This document shows, piece by piece, positions 8,227-16,642 of a stretch of DNA of 32,697 nucleotides. The notes under the pieces were generated by a model. That model had not been told where the DNA came from. It ran no database searches and worked only from the letters and a program-made list of their open reading frames with translations. The first letter of the stretch is position 1. Each line of letters starts with the position of its first letter. The translations under genes were made by a program, and so were the position numbers. The stretch comes from an uncultured Burkholderiales bacterium (GTDB taxonomy: Bacteria > Pseudomonadota > Gammaproteobacteria > Burkholderiales > Burkholderiaceae_C), in assembly GCA_903905475.1 (NCBI GenBank), contig CAIVGK010000026.1, forward strand, positions 1-32,697, given 5' to 3'.

Positions 8227-9435
8227 TCAGGCCGCCGCCACCGACGGGCGGGCCAGACGCATGTGCGCGGCCAAGGCCGACACGATCTGGTGGATGTCGT
8301 CGTCGCTGTGCGCCGCACTCAGGCTGATGCGAACCAGACTCACGCCGGCCGGCGTCGCGGGGGGGATCATCAAGTTGGTGTAGATGCCAGCGTCGAGCAG
8401 GCTTTGCCACAACGCCTGTGCCTCTTCGCGGGTTTCGAACACGAGTGCAGCCACCGGGCCGGGGACGTCCGTTCCCAACCGGTAACCCAAGCGGGTGACT
8501 TCTGCGTACAACCGCTCGGCATGGCGCCACAGACGCGTGCGCAAATCCTGTCCTTGCAGCACCCGGCGCAGCGCCTGGTGCGTCGCCGCGATCACCGAAG
8601 GCGCGGGCGACGCGGTGAAGATGTACGGGCGGCTGACCATGCGCATCATTTCCATCTCGGCGTGGCGCCCGAGACAAAAGCCGCCGACACCGCCCAGGCT
8701 CTTCGAGAACGTGCCCACGATGAAATCCACCTCGTCGAGCAGCCCCAGGGACTCGCAAAGCCCCAGCCCTTGCTCGCCGAACACGCCGAACGAGTGCGCC
8801 TCGTCGACCAGCAGCCAGGCCCCGTGACGCCGCTTGATGTCGACGATCTCGCGCAGCGGCGCGCGGTCACCGAGCGTGCTGTAGAGGCTTTCGACCACGA
8901 TCAGCGCGCGGCTCGCGTCTTCGCCCAGCCGCGAAAGACGGCGGTCGAGGTTTTCCGGGTCGTTGTGACGGAAGCGGATCGTCGTCGCGTTGCTCAGCCG
9001 GCAGCCATCGTGGATGCAGGCGTGGCTGTCGGCGTCGATGAGCAGGTAATCGCCTTCGCCCGCCAGTGCCGAGACGGCCCCGAGGTTGGCTTGGTAACCG
9101 GTTGAGAACACGATGCACGCAGGCCATCCGAAAGCCTTGGCGAGCTCTTGCTCCAGCGCGCGGTGGCCGGCGTAGTTGCCGCTGGCCATGCGCGAGCCGG
9201 TGGTGCCGGTGCCCAGCGTCTCGATCGCCGCGATGGCGGCGGCCCGACACTCGGCGTCGTAGGTCAGGCCCAGGTAGTTGTTGGTGCCAGCGAGGATCAC
9301 CCGCCGGCCGTCGATGGTGGCCGACGTGGCCGAATGGATCGCATCCATTGGCGTGGCGATGGGCGCCACCCGGCTGTTTTCAGCCAGGCGCGTGTGGAGG
9401 GTTCGCTGCGTGGCGAACTTGTCGAGCAGGCTCAC
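8227..9435 (-). CDS. spt: Serine palmitoyltransferase (alpha-oxoamine synthase family)
   Basis: This 402-residue PLP enzyme condenses serine with a fatty-acyl thioester to give 3-ketosphinganine, the committed step of sphingolipid synthesis. Fold-type I landmarks are present: GTNNYLGLTYD (about 50), GTGTTGSR, FSTGYQANLGAVSAL, DSHACIHDGC (His stacking on PLP), VDEAHSFGVFGE (PLP Asp) and GTFSKSLGGVGGF with the Schiff-base Lys (about 250). Several segments, including SRPYIFTASPAPSVIAA and NLMIPPATPAG, follow the Caulobacter-type Spt rather than BioF or Kbl. The GTG at 9435 overlaps the acp stop as GTGA, implying translational coupling and an acyl-ACP substrate. BioF and glycine C-acetyltransferase are the alternatives, and context argues against them. 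It ends its operon. Confidence 0.88.
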   Translation of the reverse strand: MSLLDKFATQRTLHTRLAENSRVAPIATPMDAIHSATSATIDGRRVILAGTNNYLGLTYDAECRAAAIAAIETLGTGTTGSRMASGNYAGHRALEQELAKAFGWPACIVFSTGYQANLGAVSALAGEGDYLLIDADSHACIHDGCRLSNATTIRFRHNDPENLDRRLSRLGEDASRALIVVESLYSTLGDRAPLREIVDIKRRHGAWLLVDEAHSFGVFGEQGLGLCESLGLLDEVDFIVGTFSKSLGGVGGFCLGRHAEMEMMRMVSRPYIFTASPAPSVIAATHQALRRVLQGQDLRTRLWRHAERLYAEVTRLGYRLGTDVPGPVAALVFETREEAQALWQSLLDAGIYTNLMIPPATPAGVSLVRISLSAAHSDDDIHQIVSALAAHMRLARPSVAAA

Positions 9436-9686
9436 GAAAGGCCGCTCTTCAACTGCAAGATGCCGGCGCACAGCTCATTGATGGTTCGCGCCTGCGCCGT
9501 CGTCTCGACGGGAATGGACAGGTCGAGTCGGTCCTCGATTTCCATGATGAGGTCCATGACCTCGGCTGAATCGAGGTCGGCGGCCTGGGCCAGATCTTCA
9601 TCGCCGCCCAGGCTGGCAGCCCCGGGGCGGATGACGCCGAGGGCTTCTCGGACTGTCGATTCGATCGAATCGGCCAGGTTGCTCAT
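9432..9686 (-). CDS. Acyl carrier protein dedicated to Spt
   Basis: This 84-residue acidic helical protein has the 4'-phosphopantetheine site DLDSAEVMDLIMEIED, where Ser in DSAE is the attachment residue. The start is placed at ATG 9686 because a GGAG sits 9 bp before it and the length then fits an ACP. A GTG at 9725, overlapping the upstream ligase stop as GTGA, is the alternative and would add 13 residues. It lies between an acyl-AMP ligase and spt, the same neighbours as the sphingolipid ACP of Caulobacter. It is probably loaded by the ligase and delivers acyl chains to Spt. It needs a phosphopantetheinyl transferase, and one is encoded at 15059. Confidence 0.88.
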   Translation of the reverse strand: MSNLADSIESTVREALGVIRPGAASLGGDEDLAQAADLDSAEVMDLIMEIEDRLDLSIPVETTAQARTINELCAGILQLKSGLS

Positions 9687-9721
9687 GTGGTCGTGCTCCA
9701 TGTTCGTGGCGGGGAGTGAAC

Positions 9722-11587
9722 TCACGATGCCGCGCGCTCGACTTCAGCCGGGGCGCACGAGCCGCCGTCAGGCAGCCGTCCGTGCGGTTCCTCGGCCAAG
9801 GCGCTGCTGCGACGCTCGAGGAATTCCTTGCGCGCGGTGCTGCGCGACAGCTTGCCCGAGGAGGTTCGGGGCAGGGTGTGCGGTGGCACCAGCTCGATCA
9901 GGCAATGGATGCCGAACTCGGCATGAATCGCCTGCTGCAGCCGTTCGGTCAGCTTGACGAGCTTGAGGGGATCGGGTTCTCGGCACTGCACCACGAGCAC
10001 GGCGACCTCGTCTTCATCCTCGTCAGGGATCGAGAACGCGGAAGCGTCGGTGGGACGGACCTCGGGTTGCTGCTCGGCCAGGTACTCGAGATCCTGCGGC
10101 CACATGTTGCGGCCCTTGATGATCATCAGGTCCTTGGCGCGGCCGGTGATGTGCAGCGAACCGTCGGCCAGATAGCCGATGTCGCCGGTGTCGAGCCAGC
10201 CGTCGGCCGAGAGCACCTCGAGCGACGCCTCGGCGTTGCCGAAGTAGCCCGACATGACGCTCGGCCCATGCAGGTGAATGCGCCCGCAGCGACGCTCGGG
10301 CATCAATTCGCCCTGATCACCGCGGATTTCCAGTTGGTAGCCGGGCAGGGGCTGACCACAGTCGATGAATGCCTTGCCCTTGATCGTCGTGTCGCCCTGC
10401 GGTACGGCGATGGCCTCGCCATCGCGTGCCAGGCGGTCCATGTCGACGACGTCACTGCGCGCGCCACGTTCGAGCGGCGCAAAGCTGACCGCGAGCGAGC
10501 ATTCAGCCATGCCGTAGCACGGCAGGAAGGCACGGTCATCGAACCCGGCCGAGGCCACCGCAGCGGCGAATTCCTGCAGCGATTCGGGGTGGATCATTTC
10601 GGCGCCGATGCCGGCCACGCGCCAGGCCGACAAGTCGAGTTCCTGGGTGTCCGAAGCTCGCAGGCGACGCGCGCACAGGGTGTAGCCAAAAGGCGGGCTG
10701 AACGAGATCGTGCTGCGGTTCATCGACATCAGCTTGAGCCACAGGCGCGGGCGCATCGCGAAGTCGCGCGTGGGCAGGTAGTCGACCGAGCGCTGGGTGG
10801 CCACGCAGCCGAGCACGATCCCGACCAGGCCCATGTCGTGGTAGTACGGCAGCCACGAACAGAAACGGTCGGCCGGCGTCAGGCAAAAGCCGTGGTTGAA
10901 GATGGCCTTGAGGTTGGCCATGACCGCCGACTGCGTGATCATGGTGCCGCGAGGAAAGCGCGTGCTGCCTGACGTGTACTGCAGGTACGCGAGCTCGTTG
11001 GGCAACGGCCTCGGCGGCATGGCATCCGCGGGCGGCAAGGCGGAAAACTCTTCCAGCGTGCCGGCCAGCGTCAGCGGCAGCCCGGCGCTGGCCTCGCGCA
11101 GGAAGCCAACGAACTCGGGCGGTGCAAACGCCGCCACGGCCCGGCAGTCGCTCATCAACTGGCGCAAATGCCGGCTGTAGGCCTCACGCCCGCCCAGATG
11201 CACGGCAGCAGGCAGCGGCACCGGTACCAGCCCGGCGTACTGGCAGGCGTAGAACATGACCGCGAAGTCGGGATGGGTGTGAGCCACCAGCGCCAGCCGC
11301 TCGCCACGGCCCAAGGGTGCCAGGCGGCGCGCCATCTCGATCGCGCGTTCACGCAACTCGCGGTACGGCAGGGTCGCGATCAGCGCGCCCCGCCCGTCGT
11401 AGTAATTGAAGCCCGAGTCGCCGGTCGCGGCGTAATCCAGCGCGTCAGCCAGGGTCGGGAAATCCGCACTGAGCAGTGCAATGCCGCTCGCAGTGGGGGT
11501 CGGGCTGGTCAGGGAAGGTGCCGTCAAGTTCACTCGACGCGCCCCAGTCGGCCGGTTCGGCCTCGCAAATAAGCTTTCAACCCTCAC
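9722..11587 (-). CDS. Fatty-acyl-AMP ligase / acyl-ACP synthetase
   Basis: This adenylate-forming enzyme of up to 621 residues activates a fatty acid as acyl-AMP and passes it to a carrier. The phosphate loop YTSGSTRFPRGTM (about 205), YYHDMGLVG, PPFGYTLCARR, YGMAECSLAVSF, WLDTGDIGYL, GRAKDLMIIKG and the C-terminal Lys in RTSSGKLSRS define the family. The layout matches FAAL-type ligases rather than CoA ligases. The GTG at 11587 is the longest start and a weak GAGAAG precedes it. A GTG at 11533 is also possible, since homology begins only about residue 40. Its stop overlaps the acp region, so it most likely charges that ACP for Spt. A 146-bp gap separates it from the preceding gene. Confidence 0.88.
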   Translation of the reverse strand: MRVESLFARPNRPTGARRVNLTAPSLTSPTPTASGIALLSADFPTLADALDYAATGDSGFNYYDGRGALIATLPYRELRERAIEMARRLAPLGRGERLALVAHTHPDFAVMFYACQYAGLVPVPLPAAVHLGGREAYSRHLRQLMSDCRAVAAFAPPEFVGFLREASAGLPLTLAGTLEEFSALPPADAMPPRPLPNELAYLQYTSGSTRFPRGTMITQSAVMANLKAIFNHGFCLTPADRFCSWLPYYHDMGLVGIVLGCVATQRSVDYLPTRDFAMRPRLWLKLMSMNRSTISFSPPFGYTLCARRLRASDTQELDLSAWRVAGIGAEMIHPESLQEFAAAVASAGFDDRAFLPCYGMAECSLAVSFAPLERGARSDVVDMDRLARDGEAIAVPQGDTTIKGKAFIDCGQPLPGYQLEIRGDQGELMPERRCGRIHLHGPSVMSGYFGNAEASLEVLSADGWLDTGDIGYLADGSLHITGRAKDLMIIKGRNMWPQDLEYLAEQQPEVRPTDASAFSIPDEDEDEVAVLVVQCREPDPLKLVKLTERLQQAIHAEFGIHCLIELVPPHTLPRTSSGKLSRSTARKEFLERRSSALAEEPHGRLPDGGSCAPAEVERAAS

Positions 11588-11733
11588 CCTTTACTTCTCA
11601 AAATGTCGACTGGCCGGGACTGTAGATCGGGCGACGCGGCATTGCCATAAAAACGTCATTTTACGGAAAATATACCGGGGTAGAGCGGGAAACGCGCCTC
11701 GCACAGGCACCAAATTTCTGGACCGACACGGAC
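11588..11733 (-). promoter_or_regulatory. AT-rich gap upstream of the ligase-acp-spt genes
   Basis: This 146-bp gap breaks an otherwise tightly packed leftward operon. Its middle (about 11641-11680) is markedly AT-rich for this genome and contains GTATATTTT and TTTTTATGG on the minus strand. A separate promoter for the spt branch is likely. I could not find a -35/-10 pair with correct spacing, so the element is only inferred. Confidence 0.35.
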
Positions 11734-13704
11734 TCAGGCGCTCGTGGAGTCCAGAAAGTCGGCAAGCTGCTCCAACGTTGGATAGTCGAACAGGTCCGTC
11801 ACCTCGATGCGCTGCGGAAAATCGCGGTCGATCGCCTCGTGAATGCGCGCCAGATTCAGCGAATTGAGGTTGATCTCCAGCAAGTTGGTCTGCGGCGACA
11901 ACGGGTGACCAGACACGAAGGCCGCGCAGATGGCTTGCAGCCGGCGGGCGGTCGGCGTTCCGGTTGGCCCGTCGGACGGCTCAGCGGCGTCAGCTGAAAG
12001 CAACCCGGCGAGCTCGGCCAGGGGGCCGTCGAATTCACCCTGCTCGAACGATTCGGCCAGCGCATAGCGCTGCAGCTTGCCGCTGCTGGTCTTCGGGATG
12101 TTGCGCACCGGCACGATGTGCGACGCTTCCAGTCCGGTTTGCGCAGCGATGACGCGGCGCAGTTCCAGCACCAGCGGCACGAATTCCGCGAGCGCGCCGC
12201 GGTGCAGCACGAACATGGCCAGCGCTTCGGTGTCGTCGGTCGGACTGCGCACGCCGGCCGCGACCACGCGATTGGCCTCGATGCCCACGGTCTGCTGGGC
12301 GATGCGCTCCAGGTCGTGCGGGTAGTGGTTCTGGCCATTGACGATGATGAGGTCCTTGGCCCGCCCGGTGATGATGAGTTGCCCGTCCCACAGCAAACCG
12401 AGGTCACCGGTCTCGAACCAGCCCTCGGCCGAGCGCAGTTCGGCGGTGCGTTTGGCATCCTTGTAATAGCCCTGCGTCACGTTGTCGCCGCGGATGTGCA
12501 CATGGCCCAGCGTGCGTTCATCCAACACCGCGCCGGAGCCGTCCACGATGCGGAGCTCAACGCCGGCCACCGGCTGACCGAGCTTGACGAATTCGACGGA
12601 CCGGCCGCTGTGCGCCACGACTTCGCGCACCCGCTCACCCGCGCGCAGGCTCGCGGGGTCGAGCCGGACCGTTTCAATCGGCAGTTCGAGGCGAGGCACG
12701 CTCACCGCGAGGGTCGCTTCGGCCAGGCCGTAGACGGTGAACATGGTGTGCGGCTTCAGACCGTGCGGAGCCATGGTGCTGACGAAACGGCGGCACACAT
12801 CGGCCGAGATGGGTTCGGCACCGTTCATGATCATCCGGATGGACGACAGATCGAGACCCTGCGGTGACTTGATGGCGTACTGCCTGAGGTAGTGCTGAAA
12901 GCCGAAGTTCGGCGAGCACAGCACCGTCGAGCGCCGCTGGCTGGCCAGCTCCAGCCACAGCAAGGGCCGTCGCGCGAACAGTTCGGTGCGCATGATCGCG
13001 TGGCTCGCGCCGGCCGACAGCAAGGTCAGGTGGAAACCGATCAGGCCCATGTCGTGCGACAAGGGCATCCAGCTGAGGACCGAATCAAGGTCCGTGTAGC
13101 CCGCACCCGCGGCGAGTTGCGCGGTGTTGATGGTGAGGTTGCGGTGCGTGAGCAGCACGCCCTTGGGCTCGCCGGTCGAGCCCGACGAATACTGGATGAA
13201 CGCGATGTCATGCGGGTCAGGCTGAACCGGCTCGCCCGGCTCGCCGGCAATGTCGAGGCCGCCCACCGCCACGCAGCGTGAGCGCAGCACAGCGCCCTCG
13301 GCGCCCATCCCTTGCGCGGCCACAAAGGCATCGAAACGCTCGAGCGCCGGCGCGTCGATGCACACCGACGCCCGGTCGAGTTGGGCAAACACGCGCAGCA
13401 GCTTGCGCCAATGCTCGTCGTTGCTGCCCGGCGCCAGTGGCACCGGCACGATGCCGCCGAGCAGGCAGGCCCAGAACATCTCGAGGAAGCGCTCGTTGTC
13501 GCCGAGGTACAGGATCAAGGCGTCGCCACGGGAGATCCCGCGGCGCTGCAAGGCGCCGAGCGCGCCGAGGGCGCGCTGTCGCAGCCGCTTGAAGCTCAGC
13601 GTGCGCTGGTCCCGCTCGCCGTCGATGAAGGTGATGTGGCGATCGTCGCGTGCGTCGGCGGCCAGCATCGCGTTGAGGGTCTCGAATCGGGGCATGGGTG
13701 TCAT
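11734..13704 (-). CDS. Fatty-acyl-AMP ligase fused to a C-terminal acyl carrier domain
   Basis: This 656-residue two-domain protein has an FAAL-type adenylation domain at about residues 1-560: YSSGSTGEPKGVLLTH, MPLSHDMGLIGFH, SPNFGFQHYLRQ, GRAKDLIIVNGQNHYP and KTSSGKLQRYAL. A carrier domain follows at about 580-656, with NLLEINLNSLNLARIHEAID and Ser of NSL as the predicted phosphopantetheine site. The enzyme can therefore adenylate a fatty acid and hold it on its own arm. The ATG at 13704 is 3 bp after the P450 stop; a second ATG at 13695 is possible. Pairing with a P450 suggests that the chain is oxidised while tethered, before transfer to the ceramide pathway, but supplying the N-acyl chain is equally possible. 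Confidence 0.87.
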   Translation of the reverse strand: MTPMPRFETLNAMLAADARDDRHITFIDGERDQRTLSFKRLRQRALGALGALQRRGISRGDALILYLGDNERFLEMFWACLLGGIVPVPLAPGSNDEHWRKLLRVFAQLDRASVCIDAPALERFDAFVAAQGMGAEGAVLRSRCVAVGGLDIAGEPGEPVQPDPHDIAFIQYSSGSTGEPKGVLLTHRNLTINTAQLAAGAGYTDLDSVLSWMPLSHDMGLIGFHLTLLSAGASHAIMRTELFARRPLLWLELASQRRSTVLCSPNFGFQHYLRQYAIKSPQGLDLSSIRMIMNGAEPISADVCRRFVSTMAPHGLKPHTMFTVYGLAEATLAVSVPRLELPIETVRLDPASLRAGERVREVVAHSGRSVEFVKLGQPVAGVELRIVDGSGAVLDERTLGHVHIRGDNVTQGYYKDAKRTAELRSAEGWFETGDLGLLWDGQLIITGRAKDLIIVNGQNHYPHDLERIAQQTVGIEANRVVAAGVRSPTDDTEALAMFVLHRGALAEFVPLVLELRRVIAAQTGLEASHIVPVRNIPKTSSGKLQRYALAESFEQGEFDGPLAELAGLLSADAAEPSDGPTGTPTARRLQAICAAFVSGHPLSPQTNLLEINLNSLNLARIHEAIDRDFPQRIEVTDLFDYPTLEQLADFLDSTSA

Positions 13705-13707
13705 TTT

Positions 13708-15000
13708 TCAGCGCGCCACAAGGCGCATGTGAACGTCCTGTCGGGTGCGCAGGTTGATCTGGAACTCGGCTTGCGGCGGCGCGCTGCCCGCATATCGCAG
13801 CTGGAAGCGTTGCGCCACCATGCTCAGGTGCATCGTCATCTCGGCCATCGAGAAGGTGGTACCGATGCAAAACCGGGGGCCCGCCGAAAACGGCAAGTAG
13901 GCAAACCGGTCCCGAGCTTCCACCGCCGCCGGTGCGAAACGCTCGGGATCGAAGGCCTCGGGCCGATCCCAGTGCGCCTCGTGCCGGTGCAGCAGGTAAG
14001 GGCAGATGAAGACCTCGGTGCCGGCCGCCACATGGAAGCCGCCCAACTGGTCGTCGCCCAGGGCGCGCCGGCTGAGCAGCCAGCCTGCGGGGTACAGGCG
14101 CATGGATTCCTGCAACACCTGCTCGACGTAGGCGCATTCCGCGGGCGGCTCGTTCGCCTGGGCGGGCCTCGCCTCGGCGATGGCCGCGTGCAGGCGCGCT
14201 TCGACATCGGGGTTTTGCGACAGCAAATACCAAGTCCAGTTGAGCGTGCTGGCCGTGGTTTCGTGACCGGCAACGATCAAGGTCATGATCTCGTCGACCA
14301 AGGCGCGCTCGGGCATGGCCTCGCCGCTGTCCTTGTCGCGCGCTCCCATCAGCGTGGACAGCAAGTCCATCTCGACGCGCTGCTCGGTGCGGCGCGACTC
14401 GATCATCGCGCGCACCACATGCGTCAGCGAGCGGAACTTCGCAGCGAACGCCAGATCACGCCGGGTTTCCCGCGTCAGCAGGTCGAATGGGCTCGCCCCA
14501 TCGGCATCGATCAAGCGCTCGAAGTCGGTGCTGAACAAGGCGCGCAGCACGATGTTGAGCGCCAGTTCACTGAGATCGTGCGTGAGGTTGATCGGCTCGC
14601 CGCGCTCGGCTTGGGCCGTCCAGCGGTCGATGAGGTCGGCATTGGCCTGCTGCATCAGCGGTGAAAAACCACGGATCACCTGGGTCTGAAAGGCCGGTTG
14701 CACCATGCGTCGCTGCCTGGCCCAAAACTCGCCTTCGCTGGCCATCAGTCCGTTGCCGAGCAGCACGCGCACACGGTCCAGCGCCAAGCCCTTGACGTAG
14801 TTGCCGCGGTTGCCCAGCAGCACATGGCGGATGTCGTCGGTGCCGTGGATCACCACACTGTCATGACCACCGCTGATGGATGTCACGCGGCAGGTGTCGC
14901 CATGACGCTGCATCAGGTCTTGCAGCAGGGGCAGACTTTCGTCGTTGGCGTCCAGGTCGTAGCGTTGTTGCGGGCCGGGGGCCGGCGCTTGCTGAACCAT
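13708..15000 (-). CDS. Cytochrome P450, putative acyl/sphingoid-chain hydroxylase
   Basis: This 430-residue soluble bacterial P450 has the I-helix oxygen-activation motif AGHETTAST (about 260), the K-helix ExxR in QESMRLYP (about 310) and the haem loop FSAGPRFCIG with the cysteine ligand (about 375). No membrane anchor or reductase domain is present, so it needs external ferredoxin partners, none of which is visible nearby. The ATG at 15000 begins MVQQAPAPG; the open frame upstream runs into the divergent gene. It heads the leftward operon and is 3 bp from the ligase-carrier fusion. Substrate cannot be read from sequence, but context points to a fatty acyl or sphingoid chain. Confidence 0.88.
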   Translation of the reverse strand: MVQQAPAPGPQQRYDLDANDESLPLLQDLMQRHGDTCRVTSISGGHDSVVIHGTDDIRHVLLGNRGNYVKGLALDRVRVLLGNGLMASEGEFWARQRRMVQPAFQTQVIRGFSPLMQQANADLIDRWTAQAERGEPINLTHDLSELALNIVLRALFSTDFERLIDADGASPFDLLTRETRRDLAFAAKFRSLTHVVRAMIESRRTEQRVEMDLLSTLMGARDKDSGEAMPERALVDEIMTLIVAGHETTASTLNWTWYLLSQNPDVEARLHAAIAEARPAQANEPPAECAYVEQVLQESMRLYPAGWLLSRRALGDDQLGGFHVAAGTEVFICPYLLHRHEAHWDRPEAFDPERFAPAAVEARDRFAYLPFSAGPRFCIGTTFSMAEMTMHLSMVAQRFQLRYAGSAPPQAEFQINLRTRQDVHMRLVAR

Positions 15001-15058
15001 AATGAATCTTCTCTTGAGAGCCAAAGAGTGTCTCACGCGCTGGCAGTGCGTTGCGCCC

Positions 15059-15739
15059 ATGTCTGTCTCGGTCTTGATCTCATCGGAGTTCGCCGTCACC
15101 CCCTCCCTCGAGGCCCGGTGGATGGCCGATCTACCGCCGTCACGGCGCGCCGAAATCAGCCGTTGGTCCGACCCGCGAGACCGGCAGCGCTCGTTGCTCG
15201 GCAGCCGCTTGCTGGCGCTGGGACTGCATCGGCTGGGCTGCCCGGCGGAGGTGCTGGCCACGCTGCGTCACCCGCCACAGTCCCGCCCGACACTCGACCT
15301 GCCGGTCGACTTCAGCGTCTCGCATTGCGATGGACGCATCGTGTGCGCGCTGTCGACGTGCGGGCCGGTCGGTGTCGATGTCGAAGCCCTGGGCGCTCTG
15401 ATGGCACAGGACTTTCACCTGTACCTCAACGCCGCCGAACGGGTCTGGGCCGGCCGCAGCGCGCGGCGTTTTTATGCCGTGTGGACGCGCAAGGAGGCGG
15501 TGGCGAAGGCGGCTGGAAGCGGCGGGCTGCGCGACGTGGCCCGTGTCGATACGTCGCCGGCCACAGGCCTTTGCGAACTCGACGGAGGGCTGTGGCGCAC
15601 CCTGCCGGTTCCGGTCGGTCGCGGCCACGTGGCTCACCTGGCGCTGGCCGATGGGACTGGCGAAGTGACCTTGCGCCGCGTGAGTCGGCAAGCGCTTGAG
15701 CGTGGCGGCGCGCCCACCGCAGCGCCCTGTTTGCCGTGA
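15059..15739 (+). CDS. Sfp-type 4'-phosphopantetheinyl transferase
   Basis: This 226-residue enzyme transfers 4'-phosphopantetheine from CoA to the Ser of carrier proteins. The paired metal/CoA motifs are present: FSVSHCDGR (about 95), GVDVEALG (Mg-binding Asp and Glu, about 113) and WTRKEAVAKAAG (about 150). The ATG at 15059 gives a normal Sfp-type N-terminus; an ATG at 15002 in frame would overlap the P450 promoter. It is divergent from the P450 operon across only 58 bp, which suggests shared control. Likely partners are the free ACP at 9432 and the fused carrier of the 11734 gene, both of which need priming. Confidence 0.88.
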   Translation: MSVSVLISSEFAVTPSLEARWMADLPPSRRAEISRWSDPRDRQRSLLGSRLLALGLHRLGCPAEVLATLRHPPQSRPTLDLPVDFSVSHCDGRIVCALSTCGPVGVDVEALGALMAQDFHLYLNAAERVWAGRSARRFYAVWTRKEAVAKAAGSGGLRDVARVDTSPATGLCELDGGLWRTLPVPVGRGHVAHLALADGTGEVTLRRVSRQALERGGAPTAAPCLP

Positions 15740-15759
15740 AGATCTGCGCAGTCTTGTAA
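15731..15759 (+). promoter_or_regulatory. Weak sigma70-like promoter before the nucleotidyltransferase
   Basis: TTGCCG and TTGTAA are separated by 17 bp, overlapping the end of the phosphopantetheinyl transferase gene and lying 40 bp before the ATG at 15799. The -10 match is poor, so this is a suggestion only. Confidence 0.25.
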
Positions 15760-15798
15760 GCTCGCCCGCCCGAATCCCTTGACTTGAAAGTCTGCAAC

Positions 15799-16584
15799 AT
15801 GTCCACACCCCAACGCGCGCTCATCCTTGGCGCCGGCCAAGGCAGCCGCTTGCTGCCGCTGACCGAGAAGATGCCCAAGTGCCTGCTGGATCTGTGCGGG
15901 CGCAGCATGCTCGAATGGCAGCTGCGGGGTCTGGCCGACAACGGCGTGCCCGAGGTGGTGGTGGTGACGGGCTTTCATCCGGAGCTGGTCGAGGCCGAAC
16001 TGCGCCGCGTCGCACCGAGCGGGATGCGGGTTCGCACGCTCTACAACCCCTTTTACAAGCTGGCCGACAACCTGGCGAGCTGCTGGATGGCCCGCGCCGA
16101 ACTGCAGGGATCGTGCTTGATCCTCAACGGCGACACCCTGTTCGAGCCGGCGATCGCCCAGCGCTTGTTCGCCGCTCCGGCTGCGCCCATCACGGTCACC
16201 ATTGACCGCAAGGGCGACTACGACGCCGACGACATGAAAGTCGAGACCGACGGCGATCGGCTGCGCGCCATTGGCAAGACGCTCGAGGCTGAGCGTGTCA
16301 ACGGCGAGTCGATCGGCTTCCTGCGCTTCGAAGCCGACGGCGCGGCGCTGTTCGTCGAAGAACTCGAGCGCACGATGCGCACCCCGCAAGGTCCGGCGCT
16401 TTGGTACCTGTCGGCGATCAACCGTCTGGCCTCGGCCGGGGCTGACATCCGGGTGGCTTCGATCGAAGGCCTGGAGTGGGGTGAGCTCGACTACCCGGCC
16501 GATCTGGTGCAAGTTCGCGCTCTGGCCGCGAGCTGGGTCGAACGGGAGCGCGCAGCGAAGGGCGGCGCTTGCGCCACGGCCTGA
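15799..16584 (+). CDS. LicC/IPCT-like sugar- or alcohol-phosphate nucleotidyltransferase
   Basis: This 261-residue GT-A-fold nucleotidyltransferase has the phosphate-binding loop LILGAGQGSRLLPLTEKMPKC at its N-terminus (residues 8-28). The metal-binding Asp lies in CLILNGDTLFEP (about 113), and a NPFYKLADNLASCWMA segment resembles phosphocholine and inositol-1-phosphate cytidylyltransferases. It should make a CDP- (or other NDP-) activated headgroup from an alcohol phosphate. ATG 15799 is chosen over the TTG at 15784. It follows the phosphopantetheinyl transferase by 59 bp and converges on a second nucleotidyltransferase. Two CDP-alcohol phosphotransferases nearby are natural consumers of its product. 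The alcohol (choline, inositol, glycerol, ethanolamine) cannot be told. Confidence 0.75.
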   Translation: MSTPQRALILGAGQGSRLLPLTEKMPKCLLDLCGRSMLEWQLRGLADNGVPEVVVVTGFHPELVEAELRRVAPSGMRVRTLYNPFYKLADNLASCWMARAELQGSCLILNGDTLFEPAIAQRLFAAPAAPITVTIDRKGDYDADDMKVETDGDRLRAIGKTLEAERVNGESIGFLRFEADGAALFVEELERTMRTPQGPALWYLSAINRLASAGADIRVASIEGLEWGELDYPADLVQVRALAASWVERERAAKGGACATA

Positions 16585-16601
16585 TCGGCTGCATCGCGGC
16601 G

Positions 16602-16625
16602 CGGCAAGCACCTCGCGTGCTTCCG
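16602..16625. terminator. Hairpin between convergent nucleotidyltransferase genes
   Basis: CGG-C-AAGCAC-CTCGC-GTGCTT-CCG forms a nine-pair stem with one bulge and a 5-nt loop, lying between the stops of the two facing nucleotidyltransferase genes. There is no U-run. Its position suits a bidirectional terminator. Confidence 0.45.
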
Positions 16626-16642
16626 AGCCGCCTCCCGGGACG

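Noticed and set aside
8227-9435. Reading the oxoamine synthase as biotin BioF or glycine C-acetyltransferase
   Set aside because: Neighbouring ACP and acyl-ligase, plus sequence blocks shared with Caulobacter Spt, favour serine palmitoyltransferase. No biotin or threonine-catabolism genes are near.
15001-15058. Short GAGAG/CTC-type repeats between the divergent P450 and phosphopantetheinyl transferase genes as an operator
   Set aside because: Matches are short and imperfect; no dyad stands above chance.
9722-15739. A polyketide or non-ribosomal peptide cluster
   Set aside because: Adenylating enzymes, carrier domains, a P450 and a phosphopantetheinyl transferase are present. No ketosynthase, condensation or thioesterase module is, and the ligases are of fatty-acyl type.
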